Origin: Gymnorhina tibicen
Lineage: Eukaryota > Chordata > Aves > Passeriformes > Artamidae
Assembly (NCBI GenBank): GCA_013399875.1
Contig: VXAZ01007501.1
Span: 1,526,155-1,590,154 of the forward strand
Direction of reading: 5' to 3'
DNA: 64,000 nucleotides
Below are positions 25,846 through 35,800 of this stretch, one piece after another. A model generated the notes under the pieces. That model made no database searches, was not told where the DNA came from, and worked only from the letters and a program-made list of their open reading frames with translations. The position numbers and the translations under genes were made by a program. Numbering within the stretch: position 1 is the first letter of the stretch; each line of letters begins with the position of its first letter.

Positions 25846-26282
25846 TGATGTCTTGAAGTGGCTACCTAAAAAACAGAGACTAGACAAAGAGTAAGGGAAT
25901 AAAGGTAGGTATTTATTTGAAGGGCCTTCATAGGTACACCCTGGGGAGCCAGAGGCTACATCCAAAATGGACCCCAGGATGGACAACGAGTCACAAGTTT
26001 TTCACCCTTTTATAGGTTTGGTCCATTTGCATATCAGCATAAATTCACCAATTAAAACTTTAGCTAATGATGTAATTTCTTTAACTCCTCCACCTCTCTT
26101 GCGGTCCTAGTTTACACCTTTGGGCCTAGGACAATCTAAGTGTCCTTGAATAGTAAGCTCAGAGAAGCTTTGTTGTGTCTATCTAGCCTAGGAGAGCAGC
26201 TAACAAGCTACAAGAAGCTTCAGAGTTACACACTAAGTGATCCAGAACTTGAGAAATATAAAAGTTAAAACCTAAGGCATCA
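25846..26282 (-). repeat. ERV 3' LTR, about 437 bp
   Basis: On the minus strand the LTR starts TGATGCC directly after the polypurine tract and ends GACATCA, giving TGATG/CATCA inverted termini that fit the TG...CA rule. It carries a TATA box (TATAAAAGG, 26015-26007) and a poly-A signal AATAAA at 25917-25912. This gives a rough U3 of 300 bp, R of about 85 bp and U5 of about 50 bp. The octamer ATGCAAAT lies upstream of the TATA box at 26033-26026. Boundaries were placed from sequence logic, not alignment. Confidence 0.8.
26007..26033 (-). promoter_or_regulatory. LTR core promoter: octamer and TATA box
   Basis: In minus-strand order: the Oct-type octamer ATGCAAAT (26033-26026), then TATAAAAGG (26015-26007). 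Both lie in the U3 of the LTR. TATA to AATAAA spacing of about 95 bp fits a short R region. Both motifs are intact, so residual promoter activity is possible but not shown. Confidence 0.6.
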
Positions 26283-26295
26283 TTCCCCACCTTTA
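26283..26295 (-). other. Retroviral polypurine tract
   Basis: On the minus strand AAAGGTGGGGAA immediately precedes the LTR start TG at 26282. Gammaretroviral plus-strand primers have this AAAGG-GGGGAA-TG form and position. It fixes the LTR 5' boundary. Confidence 0.8.
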
Positions 26296-26367
26296 GAGGC
26301 CTGACAAGGCCTCTACCTTGTTGAGACTCTATTCTAAATATTCTAAATATCTACTAATAATATGTGT

Positions 26368-26487
26368 CTAACAACAGTATACATCTAAAAGTAGTATATA
26401 AACAAAAGTTATAATTACAACTATTATAAACAATTCTTTAATCCAGGTCAGTTTGGTAACCATGAAATCAGGGTATGTAAGATACAA
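26368..26487 (-). pseudogene. Probable Env TM membrane-anchor relic
   Basis: A 39-codon open stretch on the minus strand ends at the stop in 26368-26370, about 75 bp before the polypurine tract. This is where the end of a retroviral env is expected. It has a Trp-Ile-Lys-Glu run, then about 16 hydrophobic residues rich in Ile and Val, then a short tail ending in Tyr-Cys-Cys. The pattern suits a transmembrane anchor with a cysteine-bearing cytoplasmic tail. There is no surface subunit, furin site, fusion peptide or immunosuppressive-like region; an in-frame stop at 26488-26490 closes it upstream. Chance hydrophobicity in AT-rich DNA remains possible. Confidence 0.45.
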
Positions 26488-26667
26488 TCAGAACTTAGTG
26501 TGTTATCTTCTAATGCTATCTAATGTAGGATCTGAGTTACTTCTCAAATTGTAAACACATTTTGCTGATCTTTCCACTTTTCTTTGAATATGGACTATAC
26601 AAATTTTACTTCCAAACCTGAGTCAGGGTTACCAACTGTGCAGATAATATGCTCAGGAAAAAATCAT

Positions 26668-27030
26668 TTAAACTACATCATCTTCATTTGTATCAGTCTC
26701 TGTTTTCTCAGTAGTTTCAGGGGCAGAAGCCTTCTTAACTCTGGAATAGTGAATCCAGGGTCCTCTGCCAGCAACTTTGACTGCGGTAAGGGTGGGCAGC
26801 AAAATCTGGAATGGTCCTCTCCACTCGGCCTGCAGAGGGTCACTGTCCCACCACTTTACATAGACCCAGTCTCCAGGCTGGAAGGGATGTGCAGGAGTGT
26901 CCAGTCCTATGGGTCTGGATAACACGATGTAATTCTGGAGCTTCTGCAAAGTGGAACCTAAAGCCATTAGATATCTCTGTAAATCAAGTTTCCCCATCAT
27001 GTGAATTTCACCTGGAACATGGGGATTGGA
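26668..27030 (-). pseudogene. pol: ERV pol: integrase C-terminal domain
   Basis: The frame is open from just after a stop at 27031-27033 to the stop at 26668-26670. It contains the SH3-like DNA-binding C-terminal domain of gammaretroviral integrase. Visible landmarks are the HPFQPGDWVYVK block, the WRGPFQILL segment that carries the GPY/F motif, and WIHYSRVKK near the end, then an acidic Glu/Asp/Thr-rich tail. The zinc-binding HHCC domain and the DDE catalytic core are absent, so no integrase activity is possible. The reading frame of this domain is uninterrupted, which suggests an insertion younger than the CR1 copies in this window, or chance preservation of a short piece. The upstream ATG at 27000 is not a real start. 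Confidence 0.88.
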
Positions 27031-30000
27031 TTATACCGGAATGTATTTACCTTCACTTTAAGTTTGAGGCCTTCTTTGAAAGCTTCCAAAATTTAGATGA
27101 TTTTTGATCTAGGGTCTTTGTTTGCACATCTACACAATAGATGCCCAAACATAGATGCACAAAGAATAGATACATCAGAATTTATTTAAGAACCTAGCTG
27201 ATGGTGTTGAGGACAACAATCTAAGCTTCCAACTCCTGTCTGTTAGTCAAGAGAAGTGAAAAGCAGTCAGAGCTTACTGAAGAGAATTTCAGGCAATAAT
27301 TATGGGTGTGAGAATACCCAAGGAGCAGATTATCTGGGATCTGTACGCAGCTCTAAGCTTTAAGTATTATTTATCATTGTTAAACTATTACCTTTTTGAC
27401 AACAAAGCAGACAATGTATTTGAAAGAGAGAACACAGCTTGTAATGCACGGCAAAGCTTAAAGTTAGTGAAAATAAATTAAAATTTTGCTTTCTTAAAAG
27501 AGTATGCAAAACAAACTGATTTCCAGTAATACTGTTGAGGCAGAAAGGAAGAATATGCTCCATTTAAAAAGCAAACCAGAAGTGCTCAGTAGATGTCATG
27601 TCATACCAGGCTGGTGTAGATAAGTGCATTATGCATGTTATAATTGGCACAGCAGGTTAGTTTTCACTTGTTGCAGGGTCTTTAGGCCTCTGGGGAAATG
27701 TCCAGAGATAGACTGTTACAAAATGTCATCTGACAGAAGACAGAAATGCTCCTTGCCTGCAGAACCTGATGCACTTCTCCTACCTGAGACATTCAGAAAA
27801 CTATGCAAAAGAAAAGAAGGCAGAAGCAGAGGAAGAATAACAGAAATCAAGATGATGATCTTGTCAAAATATGCAAGAAAGACAGTGCAGGAGATTTTGC
27901 TTATACTCACGTGTGGAAATGTTCAGCTATAACTCGTTAAAATCTGGTTATCAAAAGGGAGAACATATGACACTATACATGTCTGGCAGAAAACAAAGGG
28001 CTTGTTACTCTGACAGTTGATCTACTCAGTATTTTTGTGTCTTGCTCCTGAACATTTAAGTACTCATGGCATGGAAAGAAATGTGCAGACCCATCTTTAA
28101 AGGTGTTTTTTGTTAAAATGTACTTCCAAAGGGTGTTCAGCTATTTTGAATCGTGAAGTATGTGAAAGCAGCAGGTGATCTCACACCAGTCCAAGTGAAG
28201 AGGTCAGGGTCATAAAATCAATGACAGTGGATTACTGCTAGTAAGAAAAAATTGTGAAAAATCTTGGCCAGAGATGCACATTAGAAACATCTATGGAGAC
28301 TATTTTCTTAGCTGCCTGAGTGTTTGCTCTTGTTAATGCAGTAATCAGCATCAAAAAGCCTGCAATTTACCAGTGGATCACTTGGTGAATACCTATCTTA
28401 GGGGCTCTTAAGAGCTTTTCTTACTAAGAGACATAAGTTGTTGGTATATTGTTTTAAAGCAATAAAGGACTTCAGGGCCAAATACAATCTGGCTGTACAA
28501 TGTTGTTATTTACTTGCTAGAGTGCTTTCCTGACCACCTTTGAGCAGAGCTATTTTTTTTAGAAAATTTATATTTTTATTTCTGTGAGAAAAGGGAAAAA
28601 TGGTGAATTCAGGCCTCTGTAAGGCTCATATATTTTAAAAAGCAGATTTGACTTGAACTGAATTGAATTGAGTGTTTTGTTTTGATGAAGAAAAGAGAAA
28701 CAGCCATTTAAAAATACTTCATGTTTACAAATGTGTAAATATACAATGTTTCATTGCTTTGATTTTGTTAAAATAAATTGGTACTAGATTAGTAAACTGG
28801 AACTGGAACTTGATTACAATATATATCACAACTTCGATATTGATGGCTAATATAGGAGTAGAATTAGAATTTCTTAGACAGACTCTGCTCACCTATTTTG
28901 GAACTTTCACAGTGCACCCATTAAATAAATACATACATGGGTTCTTACACTGACAAGAAGGATTATTTTGATAGGGGGCCCTGGACTGTGGTTTTACAGT
29001 TACAGAGTTAATGCCTTCCTTTTTGAAAAGAGTTAATTTGTGGACATTCTGTATTGTTTGGGGTAATACTACCACGATCTTGGTACCTCAGTTTTCCGTT
29101 TTTAAAATGTGTGTGTCGGGTGGAAGGAATTTCTCAAGCCAGAGACTATTATCCAGATATTAGTTTCCTAGTTTTCACTGTGTCTGAGCTTTGTTGTTCA
29201 TGATGACAGTTAATAATTACATGTTCATTATATGCTAGTTGTTGATCAGCACATATCTCTTCTGTTAAAAGAGAGTGAGAATTCCTTGTGTAAGTCCATC
29301 TGACATAAGATCTTCCCAGACATTTCCATGAATAAGTATGATCCCATTTTTCATAAGAAGAGAATAATAACTTTGGACTGCAGTTCAGTTTTTAGTAGCC
29401 GTGTTGACGCATGCTTTCCTACCTCCAGGCCAGCTGTAATAACAGCAAAGAGGAGGTTTTGGCTTTGGCTCAATTTTAATGTGCATTATCAAGGCCATTA
29501 TAGGGAGGCAGTTTCTCCTTCTGCCATCAAGAACCTAAGCAACAATATAACCAATGACTAATGCAAGAGGACAATTACTGGTTTCATCAGCTGTCAATTG
29601 AAGCCATATGGTCCAGACACTAGAGAGGTGCTAAGTGATGCACTAGTAATTCAGATGCAGATGAAGCCTCTTTTATGGTGTAACCTTCATGCAGGGAAAT
29701 TATACTTATTTCACAATTAATCAACACATTCATTTGTGTGTGGGTGAGTGACTTTTCTGGGGTAAAGATTAATATGTCAAATTTTTCATTCTTGGTAATA
29801 AACTAATCCTAAAATATGTCTCTTTTTTATCATGTGTACAGTATTTTAAAATCTGATTACTTTTTAGTATCAGAGAATGTGAGGGTTTAGTCTTGGCAGT
29901 TAATTAAGGAAGAAAAATATGAATAAATGTGAGTCAGGTTAGACATTTTTCACCTGCTGCTTTTGAAGACAAGAAGACCCAGTAGTGTGGTTTGAATGTT

Positions 30001-32572
30001 TTCGTATTGTTTGTGCCTGACAATAAAGTCCTTGATACTTACTCAGGGTAATAAAGATACATATTGTCTCGAAGATTATTAATTGCAAACCAGTAACTGC
30101 TGTAGAGAAATTGGAACCAGTAGTTAAGGACAGAGTTCTCATTGGCATAAGCAGTACAAGGGGAAATTTTTCATTTACTCTGTTAATTGAAAATGGTACT
30201 TAACAGCAAACCCAACTGCATCCCAATCTACTTTTGTCTCTTCTAATGGAAGATTTCCGCCGCAGAGCTTCAACATAGTTTTTTAATAAAATGGAAAAGA
30301 AATCTGCCTAGGTCCATGTTGTTTTATTCCATTTGCTTTTTCCATGTGCATTTTCACATGTCAAAGGCTATACACTGTCATATAGCTGGTGTGTGGGTTA
30401 GGATAAAACAGGCTAAAGATCTTTTGCTGTAGAAGCCAAGTCCAAAGGGGAGACACAACCCTCCAGAGGGGGCTCAAAGAAAAGCCTTTCCTCTGCTTTT
30501 AATAGAGAAATGGCAACATTTTTTTCAACTGGCTCCTGCTGACACTCCCACCCCTCTCCTTCCCCCTCGAAGCTGCCCATGCAGCTGACCATTTTTATTT
30601 TGACTACAGCTTCCTATCACCTTCTCTGTTAAAAATGGAAAAAATAAATCCTCTATCCATCATAAGGCAGAGTACTTCTTAACCTCTCCCTGGGTGGAAA
30701 GCTGACCACTAATCCTGTGTTGTTCTGTACTTGTTGATTACTTATCAGTCTTCTCCTTACCACGCCGAATCTATAGGGCAGCCACATTACTGATGGCTTG
30801 GAAGCTTAGTCTGCTGATGAATGTGCCTTTGGGGAAGATAGTGTGATTGCTGAGCCAGGGAAAGGCTCTGAGTGTGTCTGGGGGAGTTATGAGAAGGGAA
30901 ATTAGTGAACAGGAAAGCTAAAGACCTTAATGTAACTTTAATGTATTGCATAGTTTCTGTGTGTAAATGTCTGGGCATCTTTTTTTTTTGTGTAGAGAAT
31001 GCATAATTGTGAGCTTGGCATTTGAATCATTTTCCCCTCAAGGAAGCCCTAAAGGTTAAAAGCTTGAGGGGGCTGGAAAATGTTTTTATTCTCTCTGATC
31101 TATTACTTAATGGTGTTTAAAGTGATACCACCCTGCCAATATTAAATATCATGACAACAAAATTTAGTGTGTTTTTGGGTTTGGGATATTTTTTTACCAT
31201 ACATTCAGGAGATGTAAATAAGAAAGGGGAAAAAACCCAAGTTTAATGCTGTCAACATTAAGGGTATTTTGCTTTAGGGATAAATTTTTACACCTTGAAA
31301 ACAGAGTCCCACCAAGGTGTTTGGAAAAATAAAGGAATTAAACACATTTAATGTCTTCTTCATTCATCAAAGTGATTTCTGAAATAGAAGGTGGCTGAAA
31401 TTAATCTCTGATGTAAATCAATTGAGTTTTGGAAGGAGAGGGAAACAGAAAAAAAAAAGGAAAGCAAATGGTAAAATCAGCATATATTTTCATATTCCAA
31501 CTTAGTGTTGATTCCTTTCTCAGTCCAAATTAATAAAACTGGAAATACAGGAAAAAATTGCTAGATTGGCTATAAATTGTTCTGATTACTGTCAAAAACA
31601 AATCCATAATAATTATGTATATTGATCATCTGGGAGTTTTTAAAATAGGGACAACAAGAGCAAGTCTCAAACTTTTGTCAGGGGACATGTCTTTCTAGCA
31701 TGAAAACTTTGGTTTTGCATGGGTATACTTTCTTTTAAAGTGATGCATCTACTCAGAAGCGTAATTCCTAGTTTTTGGGGTGGTAGAAATAAAATTCCCA
31801 TTTCATAAACTCTTGTGGAAGTGAAAATCCAAAGTTTACTTGTGCCAATGCAAACATCAAAAACTGCTGAAACCTATTCTAGTGCAAACTTCTAGCTGTT
31901 GGCTTAAGTTCATCATAGATATGGGAGCTGAATCAGTCCTTACTGATCACCATACAAATTCTCTTTTCGAGTCACAGTTCAGAGTGAGAGCTCTCAATTC
32001 TATCCTACTGGTCTCATTGACAAAAAGGCAGACCTAATGAGAAGTGTTTGGCCTAGATGACTGCAAAACGATTTCCTCTGAACGAAATTTCAGTGTGGGT
32101 GTGACCATGCAACTAACTTCAGGCATGGAAAAAACCGATATCCTCTGGAAAGACCTCATTACTCTTGGTCTAGTCTGACATGTTCCACTCACCCTCTCGC
32201 TTCAACCAGCTCTCAGAATGGAGTCCAAACCCATGTAAGTGAGGTGGTTCTGCACAGTTAAAATAAGGCCATACACCGTCAGGCTTACAGCAGTTTCAGC
32301 ATTAGTTTGAACCTCAGTGACTATTCAAGCTTGAACCAGCAGTAACCTTGGACTTCACTTGTTACTTGTTGATCCACACATTGAAATGAGAGTGGCATCT
32401 TGTAGCACCTCCTCTGGATGAACTAGTCACTCTGCCATTAAAGCTGGAAATTATGTTATTGTATAACATACATAATTTCTTTTTCGCTCCTGAAAATCAC
32501 AGTGCTTCTAAAGATGAATCTATGATGAAACCAGCAGAACAAGCCCAGATTTACTAGAAAAGACCCATGTGC
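27031..32572. other. Unique AT-rich non-coding DNA
   Basis: Proviral sequence is no longer recognisable left of the integrase domain (above 27031). Two better-structured intervals stand out: 29390-29690, with three clustered E-boxes, and 30440-30760, with mixed composition and a CT-rich part around 30530-30580. Either could be a conserved non-coding element. No gene or named repeat was identified. Confidence 0.5.
29588..29610. promoter_or_regulatory. Triple E-box cluster (possible)
   Basis: CAGCTG (29588-29593), CAATTG (29595-29600) and CATATG (29605-29610) are three palindromic CANNTG sites within 23 bp. CATATG and CAGCTG are preferred by several neural and mesodermal bHLH factors. The surrounding 300 bp looks like unique sequence. 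Function is inferred. Confidence 0.25.
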
Positions 32573-32573
32573 T

Positions 32574-32850
32574 CTTTTCTTTTCTTTTCTTTTCTTTTCT
32601 TTTCTTTTCTTTTCTTTTCTTTTCTTTTCTTTTCTTTTCTTTTCTTTTCTTTTCTTTTCTTTTCTTTTCTTTTCTTTTCTTTTCTTTTCTTTTCTTTTCT
32701 TTTCTTTTCTTTTCTTTTCTTTTCTTTTCTTTTCTTTTCTTTTCTTTTCTTTTCTTTTCTTTTCTTTTCTTTTCTTTTCTTTTCTTTTCTTTTTTCTTTT
32801 CTTTTCTTCTTTTCCTTCTCCTCTCCTCTCCTCTCCTCTTCTTTTTCTTC
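32574..32850 (+). repeat. (CTTTT)n pentanucleotide array with CTCTC tail
   Basis: About 44 near-perfect CTTTT units run from 32574 to about 32793. Interrupted CTTTT units follow, and then a CTCTC-rich tail to about 32850. The plus strand is pure pyrimidine over roughly 275 bp. Long Phe/Ser/Leu and Lys/Arg/Glu open frames cross the array in several frames only because the unit has no stop in them; they are not genes. Assembled length is unlikely to be exact. Confidence 0.98.
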
Positions 32851-35800
32851 AGTCATGTAAAAGCAACAGATTTTTGTGAAGTTAAATCCAATGGGTTATG
32901 AACTGCAATAGAACTCTCAGCAGGCTGGTTACTAAGGCCTTCACACTGGACAGATATTGATAGGCAAATTGGTGGAAATTCCTGAGGGTATTTAATGGGC
33001 TGTAGCACACTTCAATTAAAAACTTATCTGTGACTTATGATGGTGGTTTAATTTTGGTTTGATTTGGGGTTTTTCCCCCCTTAAAATCTGACTCTCAAGC
33101 TTCTGTCTTGAGCAAATCTTCCCTGCTCCTGATCTGGCTGCCCATGTTTGTCCTTAACACCTGACTTAGTTCCTGCTTCTGCTCTAGTATTAATGTTTTT
33201 TCTACCTTTCTACTCTGACTCTTGTCCCGAGTCATGTGCCTGCTTTGATTCCTGCCCTTCCTCCTTTTGAGTTCCTGCCTATTTTCTTGGCTTCCCCTGC
33301 CCCCTGCCACACTCCNTTAGACAACAGAGCTGCCTTGACCCAAGATTGAAGACCAAGTAAATAACCTTCGGGCAGAACAAGTGCATATCCATGTCTGTTT
33401 GATGACTTGCCAGAACAGGGAGGAGTGGATACCTTAGATGATTCTGTGTGGTCTCTGGTGATCTGTTTTATTCGAACACAGTCATACCCTTCTTACATCC
33501 CAGGGAGCTTAAAAAATATCAGCAGTGTTGGAGGGAACATCATATGATGTGATCTGAGGCAGCTGGATTTGTAAATGGGGTCAGCTCTGTTCCTGCATGT
33601 TGATCTCTTCCTGATATTTCTGTCAAATCTGCAGAATGATAACATGCTGCAAGAAGTGAAGGGTAGTTCACAGACAAGAAAATTAAACCCCCAATGCCCT
33701 AACAGGACTCCCACTCCTCCAGTGTTGATGGCAGTGTATAAGCAGAAGAAGGGAAAGCATGCTGCTGTAGGTAGGCTTGAAGACAGCAGTATTGAAGACC
33801 TCTTTAGAAGTGCTAAATCTTCATAATAGCAAGTGCCTGAAGCTGCATAGGCTATTAAGATCTCACAAGTCACAAATCCTGCTACGTACTGGCCACTTTC
33901 CAAAAGTGTATGGAAAAAAAGGAGGCACAAATCTGTTACCGTAAGAGCTCTGCTTGCATGTCCACTTGCTCAATTAGCATGTGAATCCTCAGAGAGCCAA
34001 GCAGGAAACACAACCTCAGGTGTCTTGACCTTTCTCAGAGTGTTTCTTGGAGTTGTTTCAGCATGGGACTCTTTGTCAAAACTCCATCCCATCTAGCTGA
34101 TGGGCCTGAAATACAGAGCACTAGAGAACCTGAATAAAAGCTAAAAGCTATGGACAGTGCAGAACAAACTACATTTCAAAGAAAAAAGGTATTATTTTCT
34201 CATCCGTGTGCACATATAAAGAAAATGGCTAAATGCAGGGAACACAGTGGGGCAAGTATAATGTGTAATCACTGATAAATAGCAACCATCTTTATCTCTT
34301 CTGAGAGATCAGACACTTTCACCTGACACAGATAAAACTCCTGTTTATCAGGTAAGAAACCTATGCCACCAGTGTTGCTACGTATTATAGGTAAAGTTGC
34401 TGTATTCATAGCCTGTATTAGAGGAGGGACAGGACTCAGAGAAACCTTTGGCAGCTCAAAAAGTTTTGGAAAAAAAATTCCCTAGGTTCTTCCATGTCCT
34501 TAGAGAGTAGGAGGTAGTTTTACTGCATATCTCAGATGAAACTTCTTGAAACACAATGTAGTGCAACAGGATAATTGCTACTGTAACAGACTTTGGTGTT
34601 ACAGCTTTGAAAATAGGGTTCAATGGTTCATGATTCTGAATAATTCAATTTGTCGCAGACAGTGACTATTGGCATTCTGAAGCATGAACTTAGAAATCAC
34701 TTAAATCAAACATTTAATTCAAACAACAGGAACTGGGATTGTTGTCTTTGGTAGAACTGCCAAAGTAAGGTTGGGAAAAACAGCTTAATGGGACTAATCC
34801 TCAGAACCCTTTCTCTTGCCCCATTTCTCAAGGGGCTTATATGGTCCATGGCTTTAATGAGATAATCATAATTGTTCAAGTTTCTTTGTTGGGGTGATAT
34901 TCAACCTAAATGGTCTTTCAGTTCCAATTATAGATATTAATATGGCAGTTAAAGGTCAGAATGTGCTTCAGGCTAGTGCTTTGTCTATCTTATACAGTAG
35001 CAACCAAAAAATTGCTCTGCCAATTCCAATGAGAGGTGTTCAGACAATGGCTAAAGGTCAGGAGAAATGCTTTCACAGAACGAATTGGGTTAGAAAGAAA
35101 AGCAGCTATAAATAACACTTGGTAATGTTTATATCCATTTAGTTTAAGAGATACGACTGCTTAATTGGAACATTTTGAATCATGTTAATTCCTCTTAAAT
35201 AAAGAATCTTCACTCAGATTTAAATGGAACATATTATCTTGCTCTCCTCCTCTGAATCACAACTTCCATGCAACCGAAGGTTCCTACATCTATTTCTCCA
35301 ACTCCTTCTATCACTAATTGTATAAGCGAATCCTTCTCTTGCTGCATGCCCAAAAGGACAGTAGGCAGCTGTCTATCTTGGTTTTTAATCTTTGAAAATT
35401 GTATATAAAGTAGGAAATCACAGACAGAGCTGTTTCCCTCTATTTTTTAAAGTACCTTCATATTTAAACGTACAGCTCATTTCTGTACAATTGCACTTAG
35501 GCTGGGGTAGTGACTGAACAGTGCCTTCACACAGGTCTCATTAGCTGAAACCACATTTGCTTTTTCAGAGCCCAAAAAACAGGACTGTTGGTGCTTCTTT
35601 TCATAGCTGATCATACTTGTGAAGTGTGGTGAGATTGATAGGTCTGGTGATACATTTACTATGCAGATCTGCTTCAACCTGATCTGGAGTTGCTGTTTTG
35701 TGAAGTCTCTTGGGACCACACTCTGTCACTGTCTTCATAGCACGAAGGAATTTGTTTGCCTGACAAAAATTTTAGTTACTGGGGTCTCTCTGTTGCATAT

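Larger units (their letters stand above)
25846..27030 (-). mobile_element. 3' remnant of a class I (gammaretrovirus-like) ERV
   Basis: Read on the minus strand, the remnant contains the C-terminal domain of integrase (27030 to 26668), about 370 bp that should be env but is almost all lost, a polypurine tract, and a full LTR (26282 to 25846). The integrase domain and the AAAGGTGGGG-AATG tract next to the LTR are the hallmarks. The 5' LTR, primer binding site, gag, protease, reverse transcriptase and most of env are missing, so it cannot move or make particles. No matching 5' LTR was found in the window. The 3' flank next to the LTR is GTAC at 25842-25845, a possible half of a 4-bp target duplication. 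Confidence 0.88.

Noticed and set aside
26584..27107. Plus-strand frames of 98-112 codons
   Set aside because: They are antisense shadows of the ERV integrase C-terminal domain.
32554..32901. Long open frames on both strands rich in Lys/Arg/Glu or Phe/Ser/Leu
   Set aside because: They are produced by the CTTTT array, whose unit lacks stops in several frames. No unique protein sequence lies outside the repeat.
33493..33930. Longest ATG-started frame of the window (145 codons, minus strand)
   Set aside because: No domain, signal or codon pattern is visible, a plus-strand frame overlaps it, and one frame of this length is not surprising among several thousand frames in 64 kb of DNA.
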